From assembly GCA_037447655.1 (NCBI GenBank), contig JBBHKE010000159.1, positions 276,041 through 340,040 on the forward strand: a stretch of DNA of 64,000 nt, read 5' to 3'. The notes under the pieces were generated by a model, which had not been told where the DNA came from, made no database searches, and saw only the letters and a program-made list of their open reading frames with translations. Shown one piece after another: positions 1 through 13,091 of the stretch; positions within the stretch are counted from its first letter, which is position 1, and every line of letters starts with the position of its first letter. This DNA is from Zygnema cylindricum. Lineage: Eukaryota; Streptophyta; Zygnematophyceae; Zygnematales; Zygnemataceae. A program made the translations under genes and the position numbers.

Positions 1-2030
1 TCTTTTTATGTTAATGAAATGGCGTATCCTTGTGTTGAATGAAAATGTGTCTTTGCTTCTTGTTGGTAAACCGTTTGGCTCCAAAGTGATGAGTCAAAAT
101 TTTGAATCACTCAAATGTTTTTTCATGGAGATTGAGATATCACACGCATTCATATCTCATATCTACTCTAAAAAAGGCATGACAAAGTACCCAGTATGTT
201 ATATACAAATCTTTTGACGAGTATAGTTTTGCCATCATTACAAATGAAGCAGGTCACCACCACCGATAAAAGATGAAAACAATTCTACGAGGAGATCGTA
301 AATATTAAACATCTATCGCACATATCGACTTACATTCGTACAAAAGCGCAAAAAGTCATTTGTGTGCCCAACCGCAAAAGTTCTAAGTTGTGTTCCTATG
401 CGGTAAAGTAATTGTATTTTTCTGGTTGTTTTCTCAAAAGTTGAAAATTGTTTCCCATACCAAGAAAGTGTAAGAAGTGACGTATAATTTACGTCATCCA
501 AAAACATAGTATGTACTCTAGCTTGGCGTCTTCCCTTTCCTGACGCCACGTCATGTCAACTCATCTTCAAACTCAAAATTCAAATCATCTCGAGTGTCGT
601 TTTAAGCGAAGGTAACGAGTAACCAACAATTAGGAAAACGTCTGAGCACGCCTCACACGATTTGAGCATTTTTGTATGAGCCAGAGTACACACCATTTTC
701 TAGTCTGCCTGTCACGCGCATGTGAAGAAAAGGAAATTGCAGGCATCTATGACCTCCACTTTCATTTATGGGCCCTCTGAAAATGTTTACGTTGTTGCGC
801 GTAGTTTCGAAACAGATCAAGAGAGAAAGTATAAAGAAACCAAATGCATAAACCATGGTAATATTTTTTAGAATTACTGACGTCGATGTTCGTGTTGATC
901 AAACTAGAGGAGGATATGTGTGCGACCGAAAAATAATGGGATCTTGAATGTCACCGAGTTTTTTTTTTAGCCTTCAACTCCATCCGCCCCAAAGAAAATC
1001 GTGGTTTGACGAAAGCCTAACGATTAAGGCTCGTATTATATGTGGGTTGTTTTAAAGTGGTAACGTAAGGAGATTTTTGTGGGCAATGGCAATAAAGCTC
1101 GAAGGCTCGAAACTATCGTTCACTTGTCAAAAATTGACGTGGATCGAACAAGGTGACCCAATTAGTGGCCTTTTGAATTGTTCCACCTTTTTTCCTCAAA
1201 GTCACAACAGAAGGTTAAGATGGAATGCGAGGCGAAGACAAGGATGGTGGCCCCATATGAGTCGAAAAAAGAGACCAAGGTAGTGGATTATGATTAGGAT
1301 GCGGATGAATGGTTGGAGGTGATCTGTTGACGAGGCGGGCAACTTTTTTAAGGTGATCCTCTACCCTAAAGACAATTGGAAATGCGGACACTAGGGAAAC
1401 TACGACGGTCGTCATCGACCCTGAAGCAATTCAAAAGATTAGCGATATCACAGCTCCGTGTACCATATCCTAAAAGGCAATACATAAAGTTTCCCTCAAG
1501 GGATAATGCAATTGAACCTCCACAAGATCAAAGTATTTTTGAAGGATCAAGTTCAACAAGGTCCATTCCTCAAATTGTTTAAGGGTAGAGGATGGACTTG
1601 TGACCAGTGATGTCACACCCCTTGGTGGAGGACTGGTGTCTTTGATGTATATGGCGAGCTTTTAAGCTCACCTCATTGTTCTCCTTATTGGGGTTTTTTT
1701 TACGTCCATATAGAAGAGATACTTGTTGGGGACCTTACAATCCTAACACCTATGGAGGATACCATCATCAGGGTCCGGCGAGAGGAGCTCTTGGGAGATA
1801 TTTTTTGCCTACAACCTAAAGGATGTCTCGAGAACTAGAAAGTGAAGGGATCACTTAGAGAAACGAGGGTTCATCCGTCTTCAATGCTTATACCGTCCGC
1901 GGGCCGATGACGGACTCATGGGGTTATCCACCTTGACCCTCACGGTTTCAAATAAAGAATAAATTTTTCCATCCTTGTTGATCTAAGCTCCCTCTGCCCC
2001 TCCCACGAGTACACATGCTTTGCCAAAATG
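1..2030. other. No gene recognised
   Basis: I see no convincing coding region here. Open frames are 60-70 codons at most and show no domain. The inverted words TCCTCTACCCT near 1353 and AGGGTAGAGGA near 1584 bracket about 230 bases and may be ends of an old element. The stretch before the retroelement tail at 2.04 kb could be more decayed transposon, but nothing in it can be named. Confidence 0.5.
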
Positions 2031-2039
2031 TTATTGCAG

Positions 2040-2271
2040 GATAAATTAAAAAGCACGATGGTAAACCATCTGAGTCAGGGGGTACAAAAGGGGTGGCATG
2101 ACCAACACTGAAAAACAACAATAAAAAAACAAAAAGAGCGACAAGAACACACCCTAAAAAAAGAAAGCAACAACAAGGAAAATAAAAGCACCCTAACTCA
2201 AAATGAAAAGCACGCCAACTAACAAAAACAAAAATACAAACCCCAACCCCAACCCTAACTCAATTAAATAT
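2040..2271 (-). repeat. 3' untranslated tail of a non-LTR retroelement
   Basis: This lies just beyond the last codons of the minus-strand retroelement. The word GATGGTAAACCATCTGAGTC (2058-2077) and the following 60 bases recur at 48.5 kb in the same orientation, away from any retroelement coding sequence. A terminal stretch that survives alone is what 5'-truncated LINE copies leave. The outer boundary is set near 2045, where the similarity between the two sites stops. Confidence 0.55.
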
Positions 2272-4790
2272 CTACGAAAAACGACCCCGTAAGTCCCCCC
2301 AGCTTGGGGGAGCACATTGAGGGAGTTCCGGAGCACGGAGACGATCCATAACCGCAACAGTCGATCGGAGGAGAATAGAAGCATGCACTCGCTGTAGAGC
2401 CACAGATAAGCGTTGACGGTAAAAAGAAGTAAGGACCGACGGAGGAGGGCTCTCAGGTCCTCGACGCTCAAAAGCACGTCGAGCACAAGTACGGAGAAAC
2501 TCGTCCAGTGCAACACCCAAACAACCAAAGATCTCGACCGCCATCGGAATAAAGTCATCCATAGGGTCCCGGTGGGCATAATCACGCTCCTTCGCCTAAG
2601 CAGCATCACGAGCTGCCACCCCAAGATGTCGAGCCGCCTGACCAACAACTGTACCTGAAGTAGGGTTCGCCATAACAATATCACCGAAAATGCTACGGGC
2701 ACCATCAAGCAAAACAACATCGATCCGACGCAAGGGAAAAATATGAGAAACCTCTCGACGCACAGAAAAAGCCCCCTTCTAAAGCGATAGTCGCAACGAT
2801 GTCTCGAATAGTGTCATACGCCTGGATCAAATCTCCCCCATGGGAGCAACGAAGCAAATGGACACCATCGAGCCCCAAGACACGACCACATGCACAAACA
2901 AGAGAGCCAAGTAAAGGAGGATGGGGAAGGCCAAGGCGAAACCGAAGGGCGGTGGTGAACTGAGCTGGTGAGAATCGGAGAGTGGACAAAAAAGGTGTGG
3001 CAAAAAGCCAAGACCTAGAACCAAGACCACCACAAGAGAGAAGACGGGCACGAGACGAATTGGAGGGAAGCGCCTTAAGAAGCTCGAATTTAATGGTGGC
3101 GACAACCCGATCGGAAATCCATTCCTGGACACGCTCAACAGATTTTGTAACAAGGGTCGAGAAAATCGGCACATCCACAAAAGATAGGGAGGAAGATAAC
3201 GTGACGCGTCCAATAGAGATCGCTGGAAGGCGAACACACCGTCTGAAACCCGGGGGATAAGAGTAGCTATAATGGGGGTGTCCCCAGCCAAGAAACAGGA
3301 AACAAGTGTAGAGGCAATAAGACACCAACTTCCCAAATAGGCAACGGGAGCAACACGAGCGGTCGGTAATAGACCCAACCCCCCAGTGAGGGATGCCTGA
3401 ATGCGGGCCGATGGCCCAGACTCGCGATCAAATGCCGCGCGACCTAACAGAGTGTGGAGGACATCCATGAAGCGATCGTCAAAAGCCGAGAGAGAGGAGA
3501 CAAATGTCAAAGTGGGAGGGGAAGTACAACTGAGGTAAGAAGGGCGGTGGGGAAAACACGTGGTTAACATAGCAAAAGCAACTTGGGGATCGGGAAGGTG
3601 AGGAAGGTCGTCCACTTGGGCTAGATCTGTCTGTAAAGCATCATGAAGGAATTGGGTCACGAAAGTATCCGAACTAAGGGGGCAACCAAGCACACGAATG
3701 CCATCAAAAGGAGAGGGGGTTTGAAAACCAAGAAGGGGAGTAAACAAAAGTGGAATATCCTGAGGAGACCAAATAACACACTTCAACGGCTGAACTCAAA
3801 GGTTGAGTTCAGCTAAACGTTCCCTGAAAAAAATCACATGCCGACACGACTTGTTCTCTCGGCCCAATAATGTGCGTTTCATCTGCGACCGAAGGGAAAA
3901 GGCAAGAAGGGAAGGCGATTGCAGACGCACGAATGGCCCGAAAATGGGCAAGGGCGAACAAAGGTCCGCCAAGAGGGTCACCTTGGCGAGTGCCAGTAGC
4001 AGAGGAGAGAGGAATAAGATCACCATCGGCCGAGAAGGAAATGCTGCTTGTCAAAGAATAGAAAGCCCTCACAAAGGGGAATAATTGGACAATCGGAGAT
4101 GGAGCCGCCATAAGCTCTGAAAAAATCACGTTCCGATCCACCGTATAAATGCATTGGAAACGTCGACTTGAAGGACCAACCAATCCGGATGTACATCCAA
4201 CAAAGCCCGAATCCCGTGGACCACGGCCTCACAACCCCCTCTCGTGGCCACTCGAAACTGATGAGGAGAGAAATAATCATGCAAAGCTGGTTGGAGCTGG
4301 AGACATATCGCACGAGCCACCAATCTATATAAAACCTCTCCCACGGCGATAGGGCGGATCCCAACATAGGTTTGGGGACTGCCACAAGGCGGGACGCCGT
4401 GAGAAGATCACAAATCCGAGGGGGAGCATCCCCACTAGCAATAAGGGAACATACTCGAAAAAATACATCGAACCCCCGAGCACCCGATTCAGGGGGCAAA
4501 ACATCGCGAAACAACTCATATACTGTGCCCGATGGGCCCCCCGCTGAAAGGTGAGGAGAAGAGCTAAGAGCCTTAATGAAAACCTCCCGATCCAAAGTAA
4601 AACTCTCAGAAGGCTCAAAGGTGTGGATGGAAAGGGGTAAAGGGGAAGGGGCAGGGGGGTGGAGAGCTCGAAGGACCTCAATTGTGGAAGAAGATCCGGG
4701 GGCAGGGGTGAATGGCTGTAGGGCCCGAACCGCTCGAGAAAGCTCACCAACTCGGCCTAAGTGAATTGCTCGACGAACAATTACCGTCAT
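2272..4790 (-). pseudogene. Decayed non-LTR retrotransposon: reverse transcriptase plus C-terminal endonuclease-like region
   Basis: Read from 4790 downwards across several frames, the pieces follow the order of a reverse transcriptase. First comes a lead-in with GGPSGTVYELFRD and LLTASRLVAVPKP, then AVGEVLYRLVARAIC, then LQVDVSNAF with the first catalytic Asp. Next are GTRQGDPLGGPLFALAHF and VADETHIIGP, where the usual DD pair reads DE. Then come GLGLLPTARVAPVAYLGSW and a Cys/His knuckle, CACGRVLGLDGVHLLRC. The C-terminal part carries a conserved Asp region, then KERDYA-like residues and FIPMAVEIFGCLG. That arrangement resembles the restriction-like endonuclease end of early-branching non-LTR elements. 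At least four frame changes and stop codons interrupt it, and the 5' end is missing, so it cannot make a working protein. Identification as a reverse transcriptase is firm; the endonuclease reading is inference. Confidence 0.8.
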
Positions 4791-4943
4791 TTACGCTAAT
4801 TGAGAATTTGAAAATCTTCAACAAAATCGTTTATTCTAATTAGGAATTAGGGTTTTTTAAATAGTATGGATAATTCTATTTGAGAATTAAAAAAAAAAAG
4901 GTACCTTAAATAGCGTCCATTACGCCAATACCGATTCACGGTG
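4786..4943. mobile_element. Fragment of a TA-flanked MITE
   Basis: The interior (TTTACGCTAATTGAGAATTT, TCTAATTAGGAATTAGGG, GGATAATTCTATTTGAGAA) matches the interior of the complete element at 21007-21224. The right end reads CCGATTCACGGTG followed by TA, a diverged form of that element's terminus. No left terminus is visible, so this is a truncated copy. It lies against the 5' end of the retroelement remnant. Confidence 0.6.
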
Positions 4944-5285
4944 TACTCTGACGCACGACGTGCCAAAAGTCAAATGTAAACGGCTTGGCGCGTTCCGGAC
5001 TTCAGTTTTTGGACCGAAAAAAAATTGCGTATCGGAGCTCGTCAGCTGCCGATATTACTGCCACTCGATGCGGGTGTCAAATCTGCAAACCTTAATCCGT
5101 AGAAGCACAAAAATGCGACAACAATGGACGTCACGGACGTCGTTCTTTGCCCAAAGGGTTTCCCAGGATGTTCAATAATGACTTTGACTCTTAATAGTGT
5201 TGATTTCCGGTTTCAAATATTTAGTGGTAAACTTTGGTAACTGGTGGGAATGGAGAGTAGGCCGTTTCGCAGTTCCTGTGAATTA

Positions 5286-6057
5286 GGGTATGTCCCCATG
5301 TGCATAAGGAAGGGTTTTTTTCTGTCTTTTTGCTGTAAAACTTAGCGCCGTACTGCCTAAGTTCCAACCGTACGAAGGAATCGCAAATTTGTAGAGTACA
5401 ATTTGAGTCATCCTCGAACTTACGATGTACAAAAATTTGTCGTCTTGTGTTTTTCGAACCACTTTGAAAACGTCATCTTCAACCTTATCTTTAAAACACA
5501 TGCTCGATGTGTTTTCAAACTAGGGATTTTCTATATACAAATAGGAACATATATTCGCATGTGTCGTAATATTTGAAAATTTTAAAACGATTTCTAAGGA
5601 CAAATAAAAGTACAGAGTTTGCTATTTTTTGTCCGTTTCCATTCCAATACGACAAAGAAAAGTACACAGTTTGTTTGGATTTGTCCGTTTTCATCCAGTA
5701 CGGGTTTCTTTTTTGCAGTGGTCTTCAAATCCAGATGCCATTTCACGTCGACCGGACAGGGGTCGCAAAGGCAAAGAGCCTCGTCTTCAACCGTGAAATG
5801 GCACAGGTTGGAATGCGTTACGTCTACAATGTCACAGTAAGACATGCGACGTCACAAGCAGTTCCAAAAAATATCGTGCGACCACAGATTGTAGACAATA
5901 ACAGTCGTCACAGGTATTGTTGACGTATACAATCGTCACATGCGTAAGTTACGATTTCGTCATTACACAAATATGGACACTTGAAAACCGGGTCCGGCGG
6001 ATCCGCGCTATAATACAAAGTAAGTTCGCTAAGTTACAAGAACACGGGGACACACCC
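5286..6057. mobile_element. Tourist-like MITE (PIF/Harbinger type)
   Basis: The left end GGGTATGTCCCCATGTG is preceded by TTA, and the right end CACGGGGACACACCC is followed by TTA. TTA/TAA three-base target duplications with G-rich ends are the hallmark of PIF/Harbinger elements. A second member is at 11658-12488. No transposase is encoded; the interior open frames are short. Length is 772 bases. Confidence 0.75.
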
Positions 6058-6307
6058 TTAACGGCTCAGAAAAAGTTGTCGTGGAGCGTGTGGAAGGCAT
6101 CGGCAATAAAAGCTGCACTATGCGACAGAATTCACCGTACTTCCTGAGTCGCCGGAAGATTTAAAACAGCCTTCCCCGGTGGATCCTAACCGTGGATCCA
6201 ACCGATCCCGATCGCGACAAACTTCTGCGCTTAAATAGCTGATCCGCTTTCTTGTCAATTTAGCTTTTGAAATAATTTTGGATGGTTAACGAATAATTAT
6301 TTTGCAA

Positions 6308-6545
6308 GTATTATAGGGAATTGCTAATCGCAGAGACGATTTTTGCTCAGCGCAAATAGTTGTCAGAAATTGTATATTTGACGTACAGTTTTGTATAAGC
6401 TACGTACCTTTAAGTTCAAATTAGACGGTCAATCCATTGAGCAACTTTGACTGGCGTAATATTGTAACGGCGGTTAGAAAACTGTCACGCTTGCGAGCGT
6501 CGACCGTCATAAGAAAAAAATAAATTCACACGGCCGGCGCAGGTT
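6308..6545 (-). repeat. Inverted copy of the core of the fold-back element
   Basis: This stretch is the reverse complement of about 9290-9525, for example GGAATTGCTAATC here against GATTAGCAATTCCC there, and ACACGGCCGGCGC against GCGCCGGCCGTGT. The shared block is about 240 bases, so a unit sits both free here and nested inside the 8.6-10.2 kb element. Flanking sequence from 6058 to 6880 shows no gene. Confidence 0.6.
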
Positions 6546-7062
6546 TACTGTAACAAAACTGCGCCAGCCACATATAAATAAAATGGTTAAGCGCAGATAG
6601 TTCACACTGACATTTGACTTGGACGCTGACACAAATTAAAGGACGACGTACAACATGTATTAACTGGCACGAAACGAAATAAACTTAGGGTACCTTCGCA
6701 TGTAACCGAAACTTAGTCTTGTTACTTTGTTTTTTTAGCGAAGATTCTCCGTACAATTTTCAGAGCATTCGGATGTAAACGCAAAAAAACTTGTTACTTT
6801 ACACAGGTGACTCACGTACACGTGTACGAAACAGTGACAGGTGATGTGATACACAAAATTATGCGAAACTTCAACTCACCTGGAAATTGAGACGACAAAC
6901 CGCACGCTGTACAATCTTTGGGACATTGTCGACGTGGAGACTTTCAGCACTCTGCCGTACTTCCTCACCTATTCCACAAAACGCCCCTCTTTTCTCTGCA
7001 GTGTCATGTCTTTGTACTTTCCACCACCTTTCTTCGCCATTCTTGCAAAAACGGATACAAAG

Positions 7063-7850
<788 letters not shown>

Positions 7851-7859
7851 AGAACTGCG

Positions 7860-8640
7860 GTTTTTTTTTTTCGCCTTCCCGCTTGTCGAAAGGTGCCCAA
7901 TGTTTTTCCTACGCCGTATATGTGAAGGCACGTGTGTTTGAGAAAGGAGTGTTACGATAGAGAACGTTGAGGAATGATATGAGGGGAAGGAAGGAGGCGC
8001 CTTCACGCTTTTGCGAAATGGCGTCCAATGGTTGTGACCCCTCCACGACCCCTGTACGGAAAACAGCGCACGGAATACGGTTCGTACATGCTGTAAACGT
8101 GCATTTGGTTTTTTTTTTGGTACTCCGCGCTCGGGAATAGTAAAAAACTTCCGGCGCGTGTTACAACGTCTGCCTATTCGCTCGCATCTTGGAACTTTAA
8201 TTAAAATCACCTCGCGAGGTGATTTGATTTCAAGTTTGAAGATGAGCTGGAAGGACGTGAAAATGGGTCGAAACTCGCTAGACGACAAACTGCATCGACC
8301 TAAACGACAAACTATTGTACATTTAAAGTTGCAATTTGTACGGTATTAATTTCATTTTTTTGGTACGGCTGCAGATTTTCTCGTTTTTTTTCTAAGTTAC
8401 AGAGGAAAACGACAGAAAATAACTGTAACTTTAGCACATGCGAAAGTACCCTTAGTACAAAATAAAAAAGCGTACCCGCATTTAAATATCGATGAAACTA
8501 AAATGACGCGTCGTCACACGCGACCAAATGAATTCACACTATTTACGAATCAACACCTATACAGAACGTACTTCACGGGTTCAGCGTCCCGGTTCGCGAG
8601 TAGATTTTATTTTTGCGACTAAGTCAAATGTGTGTGAACT
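7860..8640. other. No gene recognised
   Basis: No open frame has recognisable content, although one frame on the minus strand runs 186 codons through a poly-T run and the CAGGCAGG spacer. I see no transposon ends here. Confidence 0.5.
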
Positions 8641-8641
8641 A

Positions 8642-10213
8642 CACCGCCAATGGTTATTAGCGTTGTGTACACTAATTCCGTCCCGCTTTTTTTTTTATTA
8701 TTCTCCATTACCGTAGTTCATTCTATTTTTTTGTTTATTCTAATTAGGGTTATTTTCCAAGTACCGTAAAAAATGAAAGTACGTTGTCTCTTAAATAGAG
8801 TGGTGTACGGTCAGTGACATATCGTACATAAATGTACCTTTTTAAGTTAAAAAGTACAATAAATTAGATTTAGTAACCACGGACGCATGAGAATGTGCGT
8901 TCTAAAAAGGGAAAAAAACCATGTCGTAAAAAATCCCGTTCACACACATTCATCTGACAGCCGCGTTTCGACCGTGTGAACGCCAACGAGGTTGGTCCGT
9001 AGGTTTTGGTAGATTTTTTACGCAGTGTGGTATTTTATTTTTTTTATCGTCCCATACTGCCATTTTGGTCAATTTGAGGCTTTAAATTAGTGTGGCCAAA
9101 CAATATTGAATGCACGCTAATATGACAGAATTGTCAAATTCGTAAATTGTGTACACCACGGCTTTTCATGTTTATTCTTTAAAAAATCGTACTACTTTGA
9201 TCAATGACCGTCCGATCGTCCAAATCTGACGGTTTAAATAAAAAGTCCCTCAAAACTCACAGAAATATTTGTTTTTGTCCGATTTTTTTTCAAAATTGCG
9301 CCGGCCGTGTGAATTGTTTTTTTTATATGACGGTCGACTTTCGCAAGCGCGACAGTTCTTTAACCGCCGTTACAATATTTCGCCAGTCAAAGTTGTTCGA
9401 CGGGTTGACCGTCAAATCTAAAATCAAAGGTAGGTAGCTTGTACAAAACTGAACTTAAAATGTACAATTTATGACAGCTACAGTACCTGCGCGCACCAAA
9501 AATCGTCTCTGGATTAGCAATTCCCTTATTATTTCTTTATTTCTAAGAAACGACAGTTTTGGGCGTCAGAAACCGTTTTGTACTTTACTGCCTGAACTTT
9601 ACGTACTACTCAGTACATCGTGTATCGCTATTACTGTTAACGATTCACGATGTATTGTACACCGCTAATCGTTATTAGCGTAGAAGTTTCTTTATCGTAC
9701 ATGAAAAATTACCGTGGTTTACGCTAATTAAGAATTTGAAAATTTTGAAAAAAAACATACATTCTAATTGTTTAATAATTCTAATTTGGGTATTTGAAAA
9801 AAAAAAATGTCGATCGCAAACATGCTTACACTAATATAGGTATTAGTACAAAATATGACAAATCGTACACAAATCGTATGTTCACACAGTCGAAACGTGG
9901 TTGCTGGACAAATATTTGCGAACACGATATTTGACAACCCGACTAGACCCCCATTTTAGAGCGTAGGTTCTCATGCGTCCGCGGTTACCAAAACTCATTA
10001 ATTATACTTTTTCACTTAAAAAGGTACAATTTTGTACGGTATGACATTGTCCGTACACTACACTAATCGACTGATGGCGTACTTCCATTTTTTACAATAC
10101 TAAAAGTTAACCCTAAATAGAGTAAAAAAAAAAAATAGAATGAACTACGCTAGTGGAGAATAAAAAAGAAAAAAAGCGGGACGGAATTAGCGTACACAAC
10201 GCTAAACACGGTG
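8642..10213. mobile_element. Large fold-back element with TA ends (mariner-like MITE family)
   Basis: The left arm starts CACCGCCAATGGTTATTAGC after TA; the right arm ends with the inverted counterpart GCTAAACACGGTG before TA. The arms remain complementary far inwards. GTCCCGCTTTTTTTT (about 8681) pairs with AAAAAGCGGGAC (about 10172), and CGGACGCATGAGAA (about 8881) with TTCTCATGCGTCCG (about 9969). The whole can fold into one hairpin with arms of several hundred bases. The centre carries the block also found inverted at 6.3-6.5 kb. TA flanks point to Tc1/mariner-type insertion; no transposase is present. Confidence 0.75.
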
Positions 10214-10219
10214 TACTAT

Positions 10220-11650
10220 AGTAAATCAACGCCCGTTACACGGGCATGGACCGTGTCTTGTTTATCAAAAGTTCAAAACGTCTTAGTACTATTGTCCTAT
10301 TCAAGTCATCCGTACGGATTTCTGTAGACGCGACCAAAATCAACACAACGATTGACGATTGACTATTAGGGTGAACTTCCATTATAGGAAAAGTGGGGTT
10401 GTTTACTATATGCCGTACGATTTCGTACAGATTCGTACCATTTAATTTTTTTGTCACACGAAACATGACGAAACATGTCTACTGGATGGCTCCAACATTG
10501 TAGGCGTAAGTATCGACCGTTGGATTTTTCACTTTTTTAGATTCGCGAAGCAATCGCGCACATCGTCCAGTGTGAAGACACTCCTCGGCGAGGAGAGTTT
10601 CTTCAGACTGGTCGCATACCATTGGTACACGTGAAAAGTAAAAAAACAAAACCACCACTAATAGGCAATGAGAATCGAACACGTCATACATGCCATGTGC
10701 CTTCCGCCACGGTGTATGAAGGTCGACCGAAATATCTTCGCACGCTCTTTCTAACATCCGCTGCCCTTAAAAGTTTGCGGCGCCTTCTTGACATTCCGTT
10801 TCGAAATTTTGATTTTCAATTTCAAAATTAAAATCTGGTCGCAAAGTTTTCTTACGAATCATTAACTACCCCGCCCCTACAAATATTATGTACAGATTTT
10901 CATTTGAAGAATACGAGACGGGTTGAATCAATATTACCATGGCGCCATCATAATTGAAACGGCGTTTACCGGGACTAATTATACGGCTGCGCATGTAAAA
11001 TATGAGGAGCCGAATGGATTCGCCATGTTTACCGGAGCTTACGAGAATAAAATGAGGTACTTTTCAAAGTGTGATATTAATCGCTTCAAGCTGCGCTTAT
11101 TAATGGTAAATGGTAAGATGTTCAGTATTGACCCAACAAATTTCACATTTGTAGACGCAACGATCTCAAACAAACCGCAGATTTGTACCGAAAGAGCCCC
11201 GATATACCGACAATTGTCGATTTATCCGGCTTTTTTGTTGACGCTACGGAACGTATATAACGCTTGCGCTACAAAATACATTTCAGACTTCACAAGTGGA
11301 CAAATAAGGCAAACCATAAACAATTTTTTCGGTGTTCTCCCAATCAAAATAATGGTTTGACGCTGCAATTCAGATTTCTATTCGGGTTAATGGCGGTTTG
11401 ATAGTATCGCGATGGATTCCGGGGTAGTGTGAAGATGGAAGTCGCTATTATAATATCACAAATGGCCATTGTTCATGAAGCAAAATGTATTGAGTTTTCT
11501 CACTTTCGCCGCAATATTGTTGATGTCCTGCAACGACGAAAAACTCGCGAAATACGGGACACTCTTGCGACCGCGGTTCTCCAGTGTTTTATCTTACTAG
11601 TAAATCAATGCCCGTTACACGGACATGGACCGTGTCCTGTTAATCAAAAC
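10220..11650. repeat. Pair of ~50-bp direct repeats 1.38 kb apart
   Basis: GTAAATCAACGCCCGTTACA at about 10221 recurs as GTAAATCAATGCCCGTTACA at about 11600. Each is followed by CGG(G/A)CATGGACCGTGTC and ATCAAAA. The enclosed 1.33 kb holds a 145-codon open frame. This could be a solo-terminal-repeat arrangement or a tandem duplication; no primer-binding site or polymerase was seen. Confidence 0.5.
10923..11360 (+). CDS. Hypothetical open frame between direct repeats
   Basis: A 145-codon frame with mixed composition and no low-complexity run. I recognise no domain, signal peptide or membrane segment. It is the only long open frame between the two direct repeats, so it might be a fragment of an element-encoded protein. 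It could equally be chance in AT-rich DNA. The start is simply the first ATG. Confidence 0.18.
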   Translation: MNQYYHGAIIIETAFTGTNYTAAHVKYEEPNGFAMFTGAYENKMRYFSKCDINRFKLRLLMVNGKMFSIDPTNFTFVDATISNKPQICTERAPIYRQLSIYPAFLLTLRNVYNACATKYISDFTSGQIRQTINNFFGVLPIKIMV

Positions 11651-11657
11651 GCTTAAG

Positions 11658-12488
11658 GGTGTGTCCCCATGTGTTCAAGTAATGGTTTTTTTCCGTCGTT
11701 TACACAGAAAATGGGACTTCCAGTGAGAAAATATTACGCCGTACGAAAAATGGGCAAAAACACAAGTACATTTTGCGTCATCTTGGAACTTGGAAGGCAA
11801 GGCAACTTGGCGTTATTATCACCGCGACACTCTTACAGCTCATCTTCAGACCTGCACTGGAATCAAATCGCGACCTAATTTTAATAAAAATACTTCCCTG
11901 TTGACGAATAGAAAATCAGGATTGCACGCGTCAAACGTTTTCAAAAAATTTGAACGATGGGGAGTACACTATTTTTCCCCTGCTCGTCACGCGCATGTAC
12001 GTACGAAAATGACGAGCATGTACAGAAAAAAATCCGTCGGGGTTCAGACCTCCATTTTCATTCATGAGTCCTTCGCAAAAATTTACCTCATCCTCGCTCT
12101 TCCCCTCACTCTCACTCAACCGCTCCTCTTTCTCTCATGGTTACACGAGATGCGGCAATAATTGTATCAAATGATTTTTTTTATATATTTTTGGTCTGAG
12201 TTTGATGGCATATCGAATGATAAAAGATAAGAAAACGAAATCGAGAAGCCATGGCGGAAAATCTATGTACGAGACCGTCGCCGTCACCAATTTTAGGAAG
12301 TTTTGTAGTCGTCACATTTCGTTTCGTACACTGTCGCACATTTTGTAGACGTCTACAACTGTCACATATTCGAAGTAATGAACGCGCAAGTAACGATTGA
12401 CATAGGCACACTTTGAAGAGTACACCGTAAAATCTGCGCTAAAATCCAAAGTAACGTTTCAAAGTTTTGGTTACATGGGGACACGCCC
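11658..12488. mobile_element. Tourist-like MITE, second copy
   Basis: Ends GGGTGTGTCCCCATGTG and CATGGGGACACGCCC are flanked by TAA on both sides. It belongs to the same family as 5286-6057 and is 831 bases long. It has inserted just beyond the right-hand direct repeat at 11.6 kb. No transposase is encoded; members of this family are normally moved by PIF/Harbinger proteins such as those at 29.8-33.5 kb. Confidence 0.75.
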
Positions 12489-12816
12489 TAAGAACTATTG
12501 TATTGTTCTAAACGTCCATACGAACATTTGTAGACGCGACCCAAAATAACACAAACGATTGACGCAAAATCGAACAAAAGAAGTAACGGCACGAAATCGT
12601 ACTGCTTGAAAAGGACGGCTAGCTTTTGAACTGCCAGCGTTCTATGATCGGACGGTCACGAACGAAGGATACGCGGTTGACGACTCATTAGTGCAGGTGG
12701 CAGCTTTATCTATATTCGTTGACAGGATCGAGCATCCAAGATCTGACGGTCAAAAACGATTGCCGAGGGGGTACTTTGAATTTACCCAATCGGTGAGGTC
12801 GCTCCAGGGGACATAA

Positions 12817-13091
12817 CATAGTTCAAAAGTAGGCGTTTTTATGGTAGGCCTTTGGTCGGCGCCACTATCGTAAGTTGTGTTATGGGCTTTTCATGTGATC
12901 TTCTTAGATCGCTACTTTGATTAGCGAAAATCCGATCGTCCGAATCTGACGGTGTAAATAATTTTTCTGGTCTGAATGTTTTAATTGGTCCTAATAGGTC
13001 CGAATACAATATGGGTCTTAAGGTCATATTGTATGTTTTGCATACAATAGGCATATTGTAAGGGCCTACTTTCACCTACTTTTGAACTATG
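12817..13091. mobile_element. hAT-type MITE, copy A
   Basis: Ends CATAGTTCAAAAGTAGG and CCTACTTTTGAACTATG are perfect inverted repeats. The flanks GGACATAA and GGACATAG match at seven of eight bases, which fits an 8-bp duplication. The interior contains GGCGCCACTATCGTAAGTTG and CCATATTGTATG-type words shared with copies B and C. Length is 275 bases. Confidence 0.85.
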
